DNA from: Flavobacteriales bacterium
Lineage (GTDB): Bacteria > Bacteroidota > Bacteroidia > Flavobacteriales_F > PHOS-HE28
Direction: 5' to 3'
DNA: 54,308 nucleotides
Assembly: GCA_024103275.1 (NCBI GenBank)
Contig: JAGFIV010000042.1
Coordinates: 1 to 54,308, forward strand
Part shown: one piece after another, positions 13,467 to 22,434 of the stretch
Numbering within the stretch: position 1 is the first letter of the stretch
Layout: each line of letters opens with the position of its first letter
Notes under the pieces: generated by a model
Told to the model about the DNA's origin: nothing
Databases searched by the model: none
What the model saw: only the letters and a program-made list of their open reading frames with translations
Translations under genes and position numbers: made by a program

Positions 13467-16043
13467 ATGAGACCGCGGTTCCTCCCCTTCGTTTTCCTGC
13501 TGGCCCTGGCCACCTCCGTGCAGGCCCAGGGCCCTTCCAAGCTGGGCTTCCAGTTGCAAGCGTGGTTGGCCACCGCCGACCCGGCCGGCAGGGTGGACCT
13601 GTTCCTGGGGGGTGATGCGGCGGAGGTGTCCCGTGCCGTGGCGGCCCATGGCGGGCGGGTGAAGATGGCCATTGATGGATGGGTGCAAGCCTCCATGCCC
13701 GTGGCCCAAGTAGCGGAGCTGGACCGCGAGGCCGCCGTGGAAAGCGTGGTGTTCAGCCTGTCCAAGGGCCGGGTGCTGAATGACAGCATGCGCGTGAAGG
13801 CCCACGTCAACGAGGTGCAGCAGGGCTTGTTCCCCTTGCCGCGGGCCTACCAGGGCGAAGGGGTGTTGTTGGGCATCATCGATACGGGCATCGAGCTGGC
13901 GCATCCCGATTTCCAGGACAGCCTGGGCCGCACCCGGGTGTTGCGCTATTGGGACCAGAACTTCGCCTACGATCCGTGGCTGACCCCCTTGGGCTACGGT
14001 TACGGGCAAGCGTGGGACAGCGCTGCGATCAATGCCGGCGACTGCCCGGCGGTGGACCCCTTCAACCAATTCGGCCACGGCAGCACGGTGGCGGCCACGG
14101 CGGCGGCCAACAACAACGGCAACGGCCATTGCGCCGGCGTGGCGCCCAAGGCCGACCTGCTCATTGTGGCCAACACCTTGGGCGGGCCCAACTGGACCTC
14201 CACTGTGGTGGATGCCGTGCGCTGGATCCTCGACCAGGCGGCCCAATTGAACCGCCCGGTGGCCATCAACCTCAGCCTGGGCGATTACTACGGAAGCCAT
14301 GACGGCCTGGACCCCGCGGCGTTGATGATCGACCAGCTCATCACCGCGCAGCCCGGCCGCGTGCTGGTCTGCGCCGCCGGCAACAGCGGCAACATGCCGC
14401 CCTACCACCTGCGCCACCAAGTGGGGGCCGATACCACCTTCACCTGGTTCGCCTACAATCCGGGCAGCATGTTCGGGCTGGGCGCCGTGTATTTCGACCT
14501 GTGGGCGGACACCGCCGATTTCAGCCAGGTGCAATACAGCGTGGGTGCGGACAAGTATGAGGATGGCTTCGCCTTCCGGGGCCGCATCCCCTTCCGGAAC
14601 ATCCAGGGTACCCTGGGCCAGGTGGTGGTGGATACCCTTTGGTCCATCGACGGGAACAAGCTCGGCCGCGTCTTCACCCAGGCCCAGCTAAGGGGCGGCC
14701 AGTACCACATGGAAGTGTACATCCCCCAACCCGATTCGACCAGCCACTTGCGCTACCGGTTCATGACCACCGGGCTGGGCCTCTTCGACGTGTGGAGCCT
14801 GGACATCTTCGGCACGTCGAAGATGATCACCAACATCCCCGACAGCGCCTCGTTCCCGGACATCGTCCACTATGCGATGCCGGACAACCAGCAAAGCATC
14901 GTGGACTCATGGGCCTGCTCGCCACAGGTGATCACCGTGGGGAACTACTACAACCAGCAGGTGTACCTCGATGTGAACGGCGTGGAGCGCAACCTGGGCA
15001 ATCCCCCCGGGGCCATCAGTGCCAACAGCAGCAGGGGGCCGGCCCGGACCGGTGTGGCCAAACCCGACGTGGCCGCCCCGGCGGACGTCACCTTCGGCGC
15101 CGGGCCCTTGGATGTGTTGCAAGCCCTGCTGGCGAACGGCCCGGACAAACTGATCGACACGCTGCACATGCGCAACGGCGGCACCTCCATCGCATCCCCC
15201 GTGGTGGCCGGCATAGCGGGCCTGCTGCTGGAGAAATGCCCCAGGGCCTCCAATACCTTCATCCGGGATGCGTTGACCGCCACCGCCTTCAGCGACGATT
15301 TTACCGGGGAGGTGCCCAACGTCAGTTTCGGCCACGGGAAGGTCCACGCCTTCAATGCCCTGGCCGGCACCAATTTTGACGTGCCCCTGGCGATGTCAGG
15401 CCCGCTCTGCGAAGGGGACAGCGTGATGATCTCCGGGCCGGATTTCATGTACCGCTACTGGTGGAACCATGGCGGTACCCAACGCGACGTGTGGAGCTCC
15501 GGCGGCGACACGCTGAGCCTGATGGTGGAGTCCACCAGCGGGTGCCGCGGATGGAGCGACACGCTGGTGGTGGAGGCCCATCCCTTGCCGACGCCCACCA
15601 TCACGGTGGACGGCCTCACGCTGACCAGCAGCCCCGCAGCGGAATACCAATGGTACCTGGATGATGAACCCATCGCGGATGCCGTGGACCAGGAGTATGA
15701 GGTGGCCGAGAACGGCCACTACCGGGTGCACGTCGTGGATAGCATCGGCTGTGGGGCCTTTTCCGATACGGTGTTCATCTTCACGGTGGGCGTGGGGCGA
15801 TCCCGGGCCGCGGGCCTGGGGCTCCACCCGGTGCCGGCCACGGACCGGATGTGGGTGGAGGGACTCCCCGAGGCCGGAGCCGTGCCGTTCGAGATCATCG
15901 ATGCCGAAGGCCGCCGCCTGATGGCCGGGGAATTGGCGGTGCAGGACCCCGTTGTGCGGACGGCCCTGCTGCCTTCCGGCGTGTATGTGCTGCGGCTGAT
16001 GGGTCCGCGGGAGAGCCACCTCCTCCGCTTCGTCAAGCAGTAG
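13467..16043 (+). CDS. secreted S8 (subtilisin-like) serine protease with T9SS sorting domain
   Basis: This is an 858-residue secreted protease. A signal peptide (1 to about 20, ending 'SVQA|Q') precedes an inhibitor-like N-terminal region. The catalytic triad is complete: Asp139 in 'GIIDTGIEL', His204 in 'FGHGSTVA', Ser574 in 'GGTSIASPV'; Asn306 in 'CAAGNSGN' forms the oxyanion hole. A beta-rich insertion of about 200 residues ('FTWFAYNPGSMF' to 'DIFGTSK') separates His and Ser, as in other Bacteroidota S8 enzymes. The C-terminus has Ig-like segments and a T9SS type A sorting domain (from about 785, 'LHPVPATDRMWVEGL'). The role is likely extracellular protein degradation. It follows the HsdR-N gene by 9 bp but has its own promoter box. 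Confidence 0.92.
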   Translation: MRPRFLPFVFLLALATSVQAQGPSKLGFQLQAWLATADPAGRVDLFLGGDAAEVSRAVAAHGGRVKMAIDGWVQASMPVAQVAELDREAAVESVVFSLSKGRVLNDSMRVKAHVNEVQQGLFPLPRAYQGEGVLLGIIDTGIELAHPDFQDSLGRTRVLRYWDQNFAYDPWLTPLGYGYGQAWDSAAINAGDCPAVDPFNQFGHGSTVAATAAANNNGNGHCAGVAPKADLLIVANTLGGPNWTSTVVDAVRWILDQAAQLNRPVAINLSLGDYYGSHDGLDPAALMIDQLITAQPGRVLVCAAGNSGNMPPYHLRHQVGADTTFTWFAYNPGSMFGLGAVYFDLWADTADFSQVQYSVGADKYEDGFAFRGRIPFRNIQGTLGQVVVDTLWSIDGNKLGRVFTQAQLRGGQYHMEVYIPQPDSTSHLRYRFMTTGLGLFDVWSLDIFGTSKMITNIPDSASFPDIVHYAMPDNQQSIVDSWACSPQVITVGNYYNQQVYLDVNGVERNLGNPPGAISANSSRGPARTGVAKPDVAAPADVTFGAGPLDVLQALLANGPDKLIDTLHMRNGGTSIASPVVAGIAGLLLEKCPRASNTFIRDALTATAFSDDFTGEVPNVSFGHGKVHAFNALAGTNFDVPLAMSGPLCEGDSVMISGPDFMYRYWWNHGGTQRDVWSSGGDTLSLMVESTSGCRGWSDTLVVEAHPLPTPTITVDGLTLTSSPAAEYQWYLDDEPIADAVDQEYEVAENGHYRVHVVDSIGCGAFSDTVFIFTVGVGRSRAAGLGLHPVPATDRMWVEGLPEAGAVPFEIIDAEGRRLMAGELAVQDPVVRTALLPSGVYVLRLMGPRESHLLRFVKQ

Positions 16044-16170
16044 GGCCGATGGCCAAGGGATGCGCCCGGTGCGGGCCTCCCTTCCATGGTGAGGCGTCCC
16101 CGCGCCGGTGCGGCCCGGTCTAGGCTGCAAGGGTTGGCCACCGGACGGCATCGCGGGGGGGACGGCCGGT

Positions 16171-16178
16171 TACTTTCG
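16171..16178 (+). promoter_or_regulatory. -7 promoter box TACTTTCG for patatin gene
   Basis: TACTTTCG lies 4 bp before the ATG at 16183. This is the same arrangement as for the S8 protease and antitoxin genes, again consistent with a leaderless transcript. Confidence 0.45.
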
Positions 16179-16182
16179 TCCC

Positions 16183-16926
16183 ATGGAACGGCATCCGTTC
16201 GTGCTTTCGGGGGGAGGTGTCCGCGGCATGGCCCACCTGGGCGTGCTGCGTGCCTTGGCGGAGAGGGGCATCGTGCCGGGGGCGATCTCGGGCACCAGCG
16301 CCGGGGCGTTGGCCGGTGCGCTGATCGCCGACGGTTACACCCCCCGGGAGGTGTTGGACCTGGTGCTTCCGGAGCTTCGCCGTTCCGTCCTGGTCCGCCG
16401 GCGCGGACTGGCTTCCCGGCGCATCAGGGCCTTCCTGGAGGAGGTGCTCCGCCACCGCACCTTCGCGGAGCTGGAGATCCCTCTGTACGTTTCGGCCACC
16501 AACCTGGAACGAGGAGGCCAACATGTGATCCACGACGGGGAGCTGATCCCGGCGCTCATGGCCTCTTGCGCCATCCCCCTGGTCTTCCCCCCGGTGCAGG
16601 TGGGCGGTGTCTTCCACGTCGATGGCGGGCTCAGCAACAACCTGCCCGTGGAGCCCTTCCGCGACCGGCTGGACAGCGTGGTGGCCGTGCATGTGAACCC
16701 GTTGCCGCCCTTTGACCCTTCGAAACGTGGCGTGCTGCGCAACATGGACCGCATCTGGCACCTGAACTTCCGCGAGATGGTGATGCGCTCCGCCCGGGGT
16801 TGCTTCCTGTTCATCGAGCCGCCCGGCCTGGCCCGCTACAACATGTTCGAGCTCGGCAAGGCTGCGGTGATCGAGGAGATCGGTTACGAATGGGCGCGCC
16901 GCTTGGTGATCCACCGTCCCGGTTGA
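16183..16926 (+). CDS. patatin-like phospholipase (cytoplasmic, RssA-type)
   Basis: A 247-residue patatin-fold lipid acyl hydrolase without a signal peptide, similar to RssA/YchK-type proteins. Seen: oxyanion loop 'LSGGGVRGMAHLGVL' at the N-terminus, nucleophile elbow GTSAG near residue 33, and the catalytic 'DGGLSNNLPV' Asp in the second half. It thus has a complete Ser-Asp dyad. The ATG at 16183 sits 4 bp after a TACTTTCG box; longer open frames upstream carry no family sequence. It converges on the amidohydrolase gene with 6 bp between stops. The substrate is not known, but membrane phospholipid is the usual assumption. Confidence 0.88.
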   Translation: MERHPFVLSGGGVRGMAHLGVLRALAERGIVPGAISGTSAGALAGALIADGYTPREVLDLVLPELRRSVLVRRRGLASRRIRAFLEEVLRHRTFAELEIPLYVSATNLERGGQHVIHDGELIPALMASCAIPLVFPPVQVGGVFHVDGGLSNNLPVEPFRDRLDSVVAVHVNPLPPFDPSKRGVLRNMDRIWHLNFREMVMRSARGCFLFIEPPGLARYNMFELGKAAVIEEIGYEWARRLVIHRPG

Positions 16927-16932
16927 AGCCGG

Positions 16933-18585
16933 TCAGCGCAGGGGCCACAACTGTTCCCCGTTGATGAAGGTGGCCTGTACCCGGGCTTGCAGCAGCTGGT
17001 CCTCCGCCGTGGTGAGCAGCTCGCGGTCAAGCACCACGAAGTCGGCCTTCTTCCCTGGCTCCAGGCTGCCCAGGTCCTTTTCCGTGAAGGTGGCCAAGGC
17101 ATTCCAAATGGTCATGCCGCGCAGGGCCTGCTCCCGGGTGAGGGCATCCTGCATCTGGAATCCTTCCGGGGGGCGGCCCTCGCGGTCCTTGCGCACCACG
17201 GCCGCGTAGAATGTTTGCAAGGGGGCGATGCCCTCCACCGGGAAATCCGTCCCCAGCGCGATCATGCCGTTTTCCCGCATCAGGCGCTTCAGCGCGTAGG
17301 CGTTGGCCAGCCGTTCCGGCCCCAGGCGGTCCACGGCCCACAACATGTCGCTGGTGGCGTGCGTGGGCTGCATGCTCGGGATGATGTTGTACGCCCCGAA
17401 CTTGCCGAAGTCCGCAGGGTCCACGCACTGCGCGTGCTCGATCCGCCAGCGCAGGTCGTTGGTGCCGCCAAGGGCATCGGCATACACGCCCAGCAGCAGG
17501 CGGTTGGCGCTGTCGCCGATGCAGTGCGTGGCCATCTGGAACCCGTGGGACCTGCACCAGGCGGCCACCTCCAGGAAGTGCTCCCGGGGCGCAAGCTGCA
17601 GGCCGTGGCCGGCGGAGGGGTCGTCGCTGTAGGGCCGCAGCAGCAAGGCCCCGCGTGAGCCCAGCGCGCCGTCGGCGTAACACTTCACGGCCCGCACCAC
17701 CAGGCGTTCCTCGTCGATGGGTTGCGGGAACCGGGCGAAGTTCAGGCTGTCGTCGGCGAGCATGGCATACACGCGGATCTGCAGTTCGCCCGCCGCCTGC
17801 ATGCGCTGGATCAGGTCGATGGTGCCCGCATCCAGCCCCGCATCGCACACCATGGTCAGGCCCGCTTCCAGGCAATCGCGCTGGGCCTCCAGCAGGGCCT
17901 TGCGCTTGGTGGCCTCGTCCGCGTCGTCGAAGATCTTCTGGAACATGCCCACGGCGTTGTCCACAAGCAGGCCGGTGAGCTTGCCATCCTTGGTGCCCAG
18001 CAGGCCGCCGGCCACGGTGCTTGCCGCGGTGAAGCCCGCGCTGTCCAAGGCCGCCTGGTTCGCGATGGCCGCGTGGCCGTCCACCCGCTGCAGCAGCACC
18101 GGACAGTCGGGGAAGAGCAGGTTCAGGCTGTCGTTGGACGGGATCCGTTGGCCCGGCCACAGGTTCTGGTCCCAGCCGCGCCCCAGGATCCAGCCTTTGC
18201 CCGGGCGGGAAGCCGCGAAGGCCCGCACGCGCTGCAGCACCTCGCTCCAGTCGCGTGCCCCGGCGAGGTTCACCTTCTGCTTGTTCAACCCGTAGCCCAG
18301 GAAATGGCAGTGCCCGTCGATGAAGCCCGGGTAAATGGGCTTCAGCCCCGCATCGTAGGTCGTTTTGGCCCGGTAGCGGTTCAGGATCTGGAACTCCGCG
18401 CCGAGCTCCAGGATCCGGCCGTCCTTGATGGCCATCGCAGTGTATTCCGTGTTGGCGCCGTCCAGGCTGAAGATCCGCGCGTTGCGCACGATCAGGTCCG
18501 CCTCGCGGTTGCGGTACTCGAAACGGCAGGAGGCCAGCAGCATGGCGGCTGCAAGCGCGGGCAGGAAAAGGGCCTGGGGCTTCAT
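16933..18585 (-). CDS. amidohydrolase family 3 (YtcJ-like) lipoprotein
   Basis: A 550-residue metal-dependent hydrolase of the Amidohydro_3/YtcJ group. It begins with a lipoprotein signal, 'MKPQALFLPALAAAMLLASC', whose Cys20 would be lipidated, so the enzyme is anchored in the cell envelope. Seen: 'YPGFIDGHCHFLGYG' (metal-binding HxH), 'HCIGDSANR', 'RIEHAQCV' and 'ALGTDFPVE', the usual metal and catalytic positions of the TIM barrel. The start at 18585 overlaps the upstream membrane protein stop by 4 bp, indicating an operon. The substrate (an amide or cyclic imide) cannot be predicted. The frame is open well beyond 18585, but that part is antisense to the membrane protein gene. Confidence 0.9.
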   Translation of the reverse strand: MKPQALFLPALAAAMLLASCRFEYRNREADLIVRNARIFSLDGANTEYTAMAIKDGRILELGAEFQILNRYRAKTTYDAGLKPIYPGFIDGHCHFLGYGLNKQKVNLAGARDWSEVLQRVRAFAASRPGKGWILGRGWDQNLWPGQRIPSNDSLNLLFPDCPVLLQRVDGHAAIANQAALDSAGFTAASTVAGGLLGTKDGKLTGLLVDNAVGMFQKIFDDADEATKRKALLEAQRDCLEAGLTMVCDAGLDAGTIDLIQRMQAAGELQIRVYAMLADDSLNFARFPQPIDEERLVVRAVKCYADGALGSRGALLLRPYSDDPSAGHGLQLAPREHFLEVAAWCRSHGFQMATHCIGDSANRLLLGVYADALGGTNDLRWRIEHAQCVDPADFGKFGAYNIIPSMQPTHATSDMLWAVDRLGPERLANAYALKRLMRENGMIALGTDFPVEGIAPLQTFYAAVVRKDREGRPPEGFQMQDALTREQALRGMTIWNALATFTEKDLGSLEPGKKADFVVLDRELLTTAEDQLLQARVQATFINGEQLWPLR

Positions 18586-19892
18586 TGGCGGAGGAAGGGC
18601 AGGTGCCGCCGCACCTTGTCCGGATCGGCCACCAGCAGGAGCGCCAAGGTATAAAAGGGCAGGATCGGGATGCGGTAGCGTATCAGCGCCCCCACCACCG
18701 GTGTGGTCCACCCGATGAGCAGGGCCAGGGCCAGGCAGAACGAGGCACAGAAGAAGAACATCGGCCGGTCCACCCGCCCCCATGGCCTGCGCCACAGCCA
18801 GGCCACCGGCACCAAGGCCAGCAGCACCGCATTCTCCAGCGCGCCCAACAGGCCCAGGGCACCGATGTCCCAGGAGACCAGGGGCGAGAGGAAGGTGAGG
18901 TACAACGCATGGGGCATGGTCTTCAGCAGGCCCATCGCCCCCAGTGCCATGCGGTCGGTGGGAACGTAGCTGCCCGGCGACACGGCTTCCACCACGCCCA
19001 GCATGTCCCGCTGCTTCTGCTGGATGATGGCCACCACGTCCAGGCCGGGGGAAAGCAGCGGCAGCACCAGGGCTGCCGCAATGGCCGCCGCGTAAAGCGC
19101 GATGAACTTCGGCCCGGCGCGGCGGCCGTCCGTGCGGCGGCACCACCACAAGGCCAACAGCCCGGGCAGCATGCAGGCCAATACGTATGACTTCAGCGTG
19201 AACTGCACCAGCAGTCCCAGTGTCATCCAGGCCCAACCGGTCCACGGCAACGGCCCCTGCATGCGGCGGAGGACCTGCAACAGGAAAATGCCCCAGCCGA
19301 AGAACAGAAGCGCCTCCTTGATCGGCCCGCTGGACCACAGGAGCACGCTGGGCCAGAGGAAAAGGCCGGCCATCCAGGCCTTGGGCAGCTCCGGCACCCA
19401 TTGGAGGAAGGCCTTGTACATGGCCACCTGGCCGGTGAGGGCCAGGAAGGCGAAGAAGACCGTATGCACGTGGAAGATGCCGAAGGAGAAGACGCGCAGC
19501 AGGGCATTGAAGCGGATCATCGTGTGGGCATCGTTGTAGTAACCGGTGTCATGCTGGCGGTACCAATTGTTCATCACCCCGTAATACTGCGTGCTGATGT
19601 GCGGGGCCTCGCTGCCGATGCCGGTGATCATCCGGAGGAAATCAAGGGGATGGCCGTACAGTGCGCCGTACATGATGTTCCCGTCGTCGTAAAACTTGTA
19701 GATGTCGGCGTTCAACCGGTCGGTATAGTGGAAGGTGTACACTCCCCACAGGAACGTGCCGGCGGCCACCTTCAGCAGGAACAGGGCGCCGATGGTGCGC
19801 TTCCCCAGGCCCGGTGCCCGGAAAAACCCCGACCTCTGGATCAGGTACAGCAGCAGCAGGAAGTAACCGCAGGTGGGCAACAGGTCCGCCAT
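18582..19892 (-). CDS. polytopic membrane protein, glycosyltransferase-like topology
   Basis: I do not recognise a named family with certainty. The 436-residue protein has about ten hydrophobic segments and a long aromatic loop after the first ones ('YTDRLNADIYKFYDDGNIMY...'), followed by 'WPSVLLWSSGPIKEALLFFGWGIF'. This arrangement (acidic loop after TM1-2, multiple TM helices) resembles GT-C or GT39-type glycosyltransferases or O-antigen ligase-like proteins. The ATG at 19892 lies 6 bp after a perfect TACATTTG promoter box, so it is favoured over a TTG three codons upstream. It is the first gene of an operon with the amidohydrolase lipoprotein (4-bp overlap). Confidence 0.6.
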   Translation of the reverse strand: MADLLPTCGYFLLLLYLIQRSGFFRAPGLGKRTIGALFLLKVAAGTFLWGVYTFHYTDRLNADIYKFYDDGNIMYGALYGHPLDFLRMITGIGSEAPHISTQYYGVMNNWYRQHDTGYYNDAHTMIRFNALLRVFSFGIFHVHTVFFAFLALTGQVAMYKAFLQWVPELPKAWMAGLFLWPSVLLWSSGPIKEALLFFGWGIFLLQVLRRMQGPLPWTGWAWMTLGLLVQFTLKSYVLACMLPGLLALWWCRRTDGRRAGPKFIALYAAAIAAALVLPLLSPGLDVVAIIQQKQRDMLGVVEAVSPGSYVPTDRMALGAMGLLKTMPHALYLTFLSPLVSWDIGALGLLGALENAVLLALVPVAWLWRRPWGRVDRPMFFFCASFCLALALLIGWTTPVVGALIRYRIPILPFYTLALLLVADPDKVRRHLPFLRQ

Positions 19893-19898
19893 GGAGGC

Positions 19899-19906
19899 CA
19901 AATGTA
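19899..19906 (-). promoter_or_regulatory. -7 promoter box TACATTTG for the membrane protein operon
   Basis: Minus-strand TACATTTG is a perfect TAnnTTTG element and ends 6 bp before the ATG at 19892. The implied transcript starts at or very near the start codon. Confidence 0.55.
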
Positions 19907-19978
19907 GACGGGGATGCCGGGGCCTTGCCGGTTGGCGGCTATTCCCGTCCTTTGCGGCCCGATGAAGGACGGACGGCC

Positions 19979-20809
19979 ATGACGCGCGCGGAACTGGTGG
20001 ACATCATCAAACGGAAGCGGAGCCTGCTCTGCGTGGGCCTGGACACCGAGCCGCTTCGGCTGCCGCTGCGTTTCCGGGGCCAGCATGACCCGGTGCGGGC
20101 CTTCAACCACGCCATTGTGCAGGCCACCCACCACGTGGCCGTGGCCTACAAGCTCAACCTGGCCTTTTACGAGGCCAACGGCGCGGCCGGCTGGCGCGAC
20201 CTGGAAAGCACGGTCGCCTACATCCGCAGCCTGGGCGATTGCCTGATCATCGCCGATGCCAAGCGCGGCGACATCGGCAACACCGCCCGCAAGTATGCGG
20301 AAGCCTTTTTCGACCAGCTCGACTTCGATGCCGTGACCCTGTCCCCCTACATGGGCGGCGACAGCATCACGCCCTTCCTGGGCAGGCCGGGGAAGTGGGC
20401 CATCGTGCTGGCCGTCACCAGCAACGAAGGGGCCATGGACTTCCAGTTCCAGGCCGTCGGCGACGGGCACCAACGCCTCTTTGAGCTGGTGATGCGGCAC
20501 ATGGCCGCGCTGGGCGGGCCGGACGAGCTGATGTTCGTGGCGGGTGCCACACGCCCGGACATCCTGGCGCAGGCCCGCGCCGTGGCCCCCGACCATTTTT
20601 TCCTGGTGCCCGGCGTGGGGGCCCAAGGCGGCGACCTGGAGGCCGTGCTGCGGGCGGGCCTTGCCCGCGACGGCGGCCTGCTGGTCAACAGTTCGCGCGG
20701 GATCCTGTACGCGGGGCAGGAAGAAGAAGCCGTGCCCAAGGCCCGCGAAGCCGCCGAAGCCCTGCAGCGCATGATGGAGAAGGCCATGCAGGAACGCGGT
20801 GTGGTGTAG
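19979..20809 (+). CDS. pyrF: orotidine 5'-phosphate decarboxylase
   Basis: Last step of UMP synthesis, decarboxylating OMP to UMP in the cytoplasm. At 276 residues it belongs to the longer type 2 subfamily. Seen: 'LLCVGLDTEP' at strand 1, 'AYKLNLAFYEANG', the catalytic 'ADAKRGDIGNTARKYA', and the phosphate-binding 'LVPGVGAQGGD' near the C-terminus. The ATG at 19979 gives the standard start. A six-codon frame (ATG 19962, peptide MKDGRP) ends in a TGA overlapping the pyrF ATG, which might couple translation, but it may be chance. It is divergent from the membrane protein gene with 86 bp between the starts. Confidence 0.94.
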   Translation: MTRAELVDIIKRKRSLLCVGLDTEPLRLPLRFRGQHDPVRAFNHAIVQATHHVAVAYKLNLAFYEANGAAGWRDLESTVAYIRSLGDCLIIADAKRGDIGNTARKYAEAFFDQLDFDAVTLSPYMGGDSITPFLGRPGKWAIVLAVTSNEGAMDFQFQAVGDGHQRLFELVMRHMAALGGPDELMFVAGATRPDILAQARAVAPDHFFLVPGVGAQGGDLEAVLRAGLARDGGLLVNSSRGILYAGQEEEAVPKAREAAEALQRMMEKAMQERGVV

Positions 20810-20840
20810 TTCGCGGTTGTCTGGTTTTCAGTTGTCGGTT

Positions 20841-20946
20841 CTCAGTTCTCAGTTCTCAGTTGGTTGTTGCCAGTTGCTGCCGACTACGCCAGTCAGCTAC
20901 CAACTGAGAACTAACAACCAACAACCAACAACCAACAACCAACAAT
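20841..20946. repeat. heptamer-repeat inverted repeat between pyrF and DUF2851
   Basis: The left side repeats TTCTCAG (three times) and runs into GTTGGTTGTTG; the right side repeats AACAACC about four times. GTTCTCAGTTG (20852-20862) pairs perfectly with CAACTGAGAAC (20901-20911) across a 38-base loop. The same words occur in the gap at 24.9 kb. The block follows the pyrF stop, so a role in 3' end formation is possible. Confidence 0.55.
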
Positions 20947-20998
20947 TAACCCCCAAGAGGCCCTATCTTGTTCAGCACGGGTTGGCAAATTTTCCGTC

Positions 20999-22357
20999 AT
21001 GGACATGCAGATGGCCTACGCCGAGGTTGTGCCGTTCCGGGATACGGACGTGTTGCTGGACCCCGCCTTTCCGTATGGGGAAGATCTGTTGCAGTTCATT
21101 TGGGAGGCCGGGCTCTATGATGCGCACGACCTGTGCACCACCGATGGCGAGGCATTGGAGGTGCTGAAGGCGGGGCGCATCCAGCACAACAGCGGGCCCG
21201 ACCTCAATGATGCGGTGGTGCGCGTGGCGGGCCAAACCTGGGCGGGCACGGTGGAGGTGCATCTGCGGTCCAGCGAATGGAACACCCATGGCCACCAAGG
21301 CGACCCCGCCTACAACAATGTGGTGCTGCACTCGGTGTACCTGCATGATGCCGAGGTGCACACGGCGGATGGCCGGAGGCTGCCCACGGTGGAGCTGCGC
21401 GGGCGCATCGACGGGCGCCACCTGCGCTTGCACCAGGCCCTGATGGAAAGCCGGCGCGAGGTGCCCTGCACCCCGTACCTGCGGGAAGTGGACCCGGCCC
21501 GGGTCCGCCTTTGGCTCGAACGCTTGCTCGTGCAACGCCTGGAGCGCAAGGTGGGGGAGGTGGAAGCCTTGTACCGGCGCAACGGCAACGACCCGAACGA
21601 GACCTTGCACCACATGCTGCTGCGGTGGCTGGGCGGGCCGGTGAATGCGGAGGCCTTCAGCATGCTCGCCCTTGCCCTGCCGGTGCGCCTGTTGCTGAAA
21701 TACCGCGATGACCCGGCCCGCGTGGAGGCCCTGCTGTTCGGCCAGGCCGGATTCCTGGACGATGGCCCCCAAGAGGACCATCCGCGCAGGCTGCAGCAGG
21801 AATACCGATGGCTGGCCCACGTACACGGCTTAAGGCCGGTGCCGGCGGCGGCCTGGAAATTCGGCCGCTTGCGTCCGTCCAATTTCCCCACCCTGCGCCT
21901 GGCCCAATGGGCGGCCCTGATCACCACGCGGGCGGACATGCCGGCGGAGCTGGTGGCGCATGATGCCCCGGAAGCGCTGCGCGCCTTGCTGGACGTGGAG
22001 GCCGATGGCTACTGGCACACCCACTACCGCTTCGGGGCGGCATCGGCACCGCGGCCCAAGCGGCTCGGGCGGGCCATGGCGGACAGCCTGATCATCAATG
22101 CCATCGTGCCCTACCTCTTCGCCATGGGCCGCATCCGGGGTTTCCAGCCGTGGATGGACCGGGCCATGGCGCTGATGGAACGCCTGCCCGCGGAACAAAA
22201 CGGCATCACGCGCATGTGGGACCAATTGGGCCTGAAGGCCGCCAACGCCGGCCAAAGCCAGGCCCTGATCGAACTGAAGAAGACCTACTGTGCGGAACGG
22301 AAATGCCTCTCCTGTGCCATCGGTGCCGCGCTGCACAAAAAGTGCAGCCCGGCCTGA
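20999..22357 (+). CDS. DUF2851 family protein
   Basis: A 452-residue protein of the DUF2851 family, widespread in Bacteroidota and of unknown function. Seen: 'FIWEAGLYD', 'GRIQHNSGPDLNDAVV', 'WAGTVEVHLRSSEWNTHGH' and the C-terminal 'CAERKCLSCAIG' cysteine cluster typical of the family. The 'GPD...VEVH' region resembles a PD-(D/E)XK-like core, but I would not claim nuclease activity. The ATG at 20999 matches the usual family start closely. Its stop is 77 bp from the convergent VWA gene, and the gap is a C-rich repeat (CCCAACCTT, 22408-22436). Confidence 0.85.
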   Translation: MDMQMAYAEVVPFRDTDVLLDPAFPYGEDLLQFIWEAGLYDAHDLCTTDGEALEVLKAGRIQHNSGPDLNDAVVRVAGQTWAGTVEVHLRSSEWNTHGHQGDPAYNNVVLHSVYLHDAEVHTADGRRLPTVELRGRIDGRHLRLHQALMESRREVPCTPYLREVDPARVRLWLERLLVQRLERKVGEVEALYRRNGNDPNETLHHMLLRWLGGPVNAEAFSMLALALPVRLLLKYRDDPARVEALLFGQAGFLDDGPQEDHPRRLQQEYRWLAHVHGLRPVPAAAWKFGRLRPSNFPTLRLAQWAALITTRADMPAELVAHDAPEALRALLDVEADGYWHTHYRFGAASAPRPKRLGRAMADSLIINAIVPYLFAMGRIRGFQPWMDRAMALMERLPAEQNGITRMWDQLGLKAANAGQSQALIELKKTYCAERKCLSCAIGAALHKKCSPA

Positions 22358-22434
22358 TCATCGACCACGGACGCGGCACCACGCCTGGCGGGCCTCCACC
22401 CTCCCTTTCCCAACCTTCCCAACCTTACCAACCC

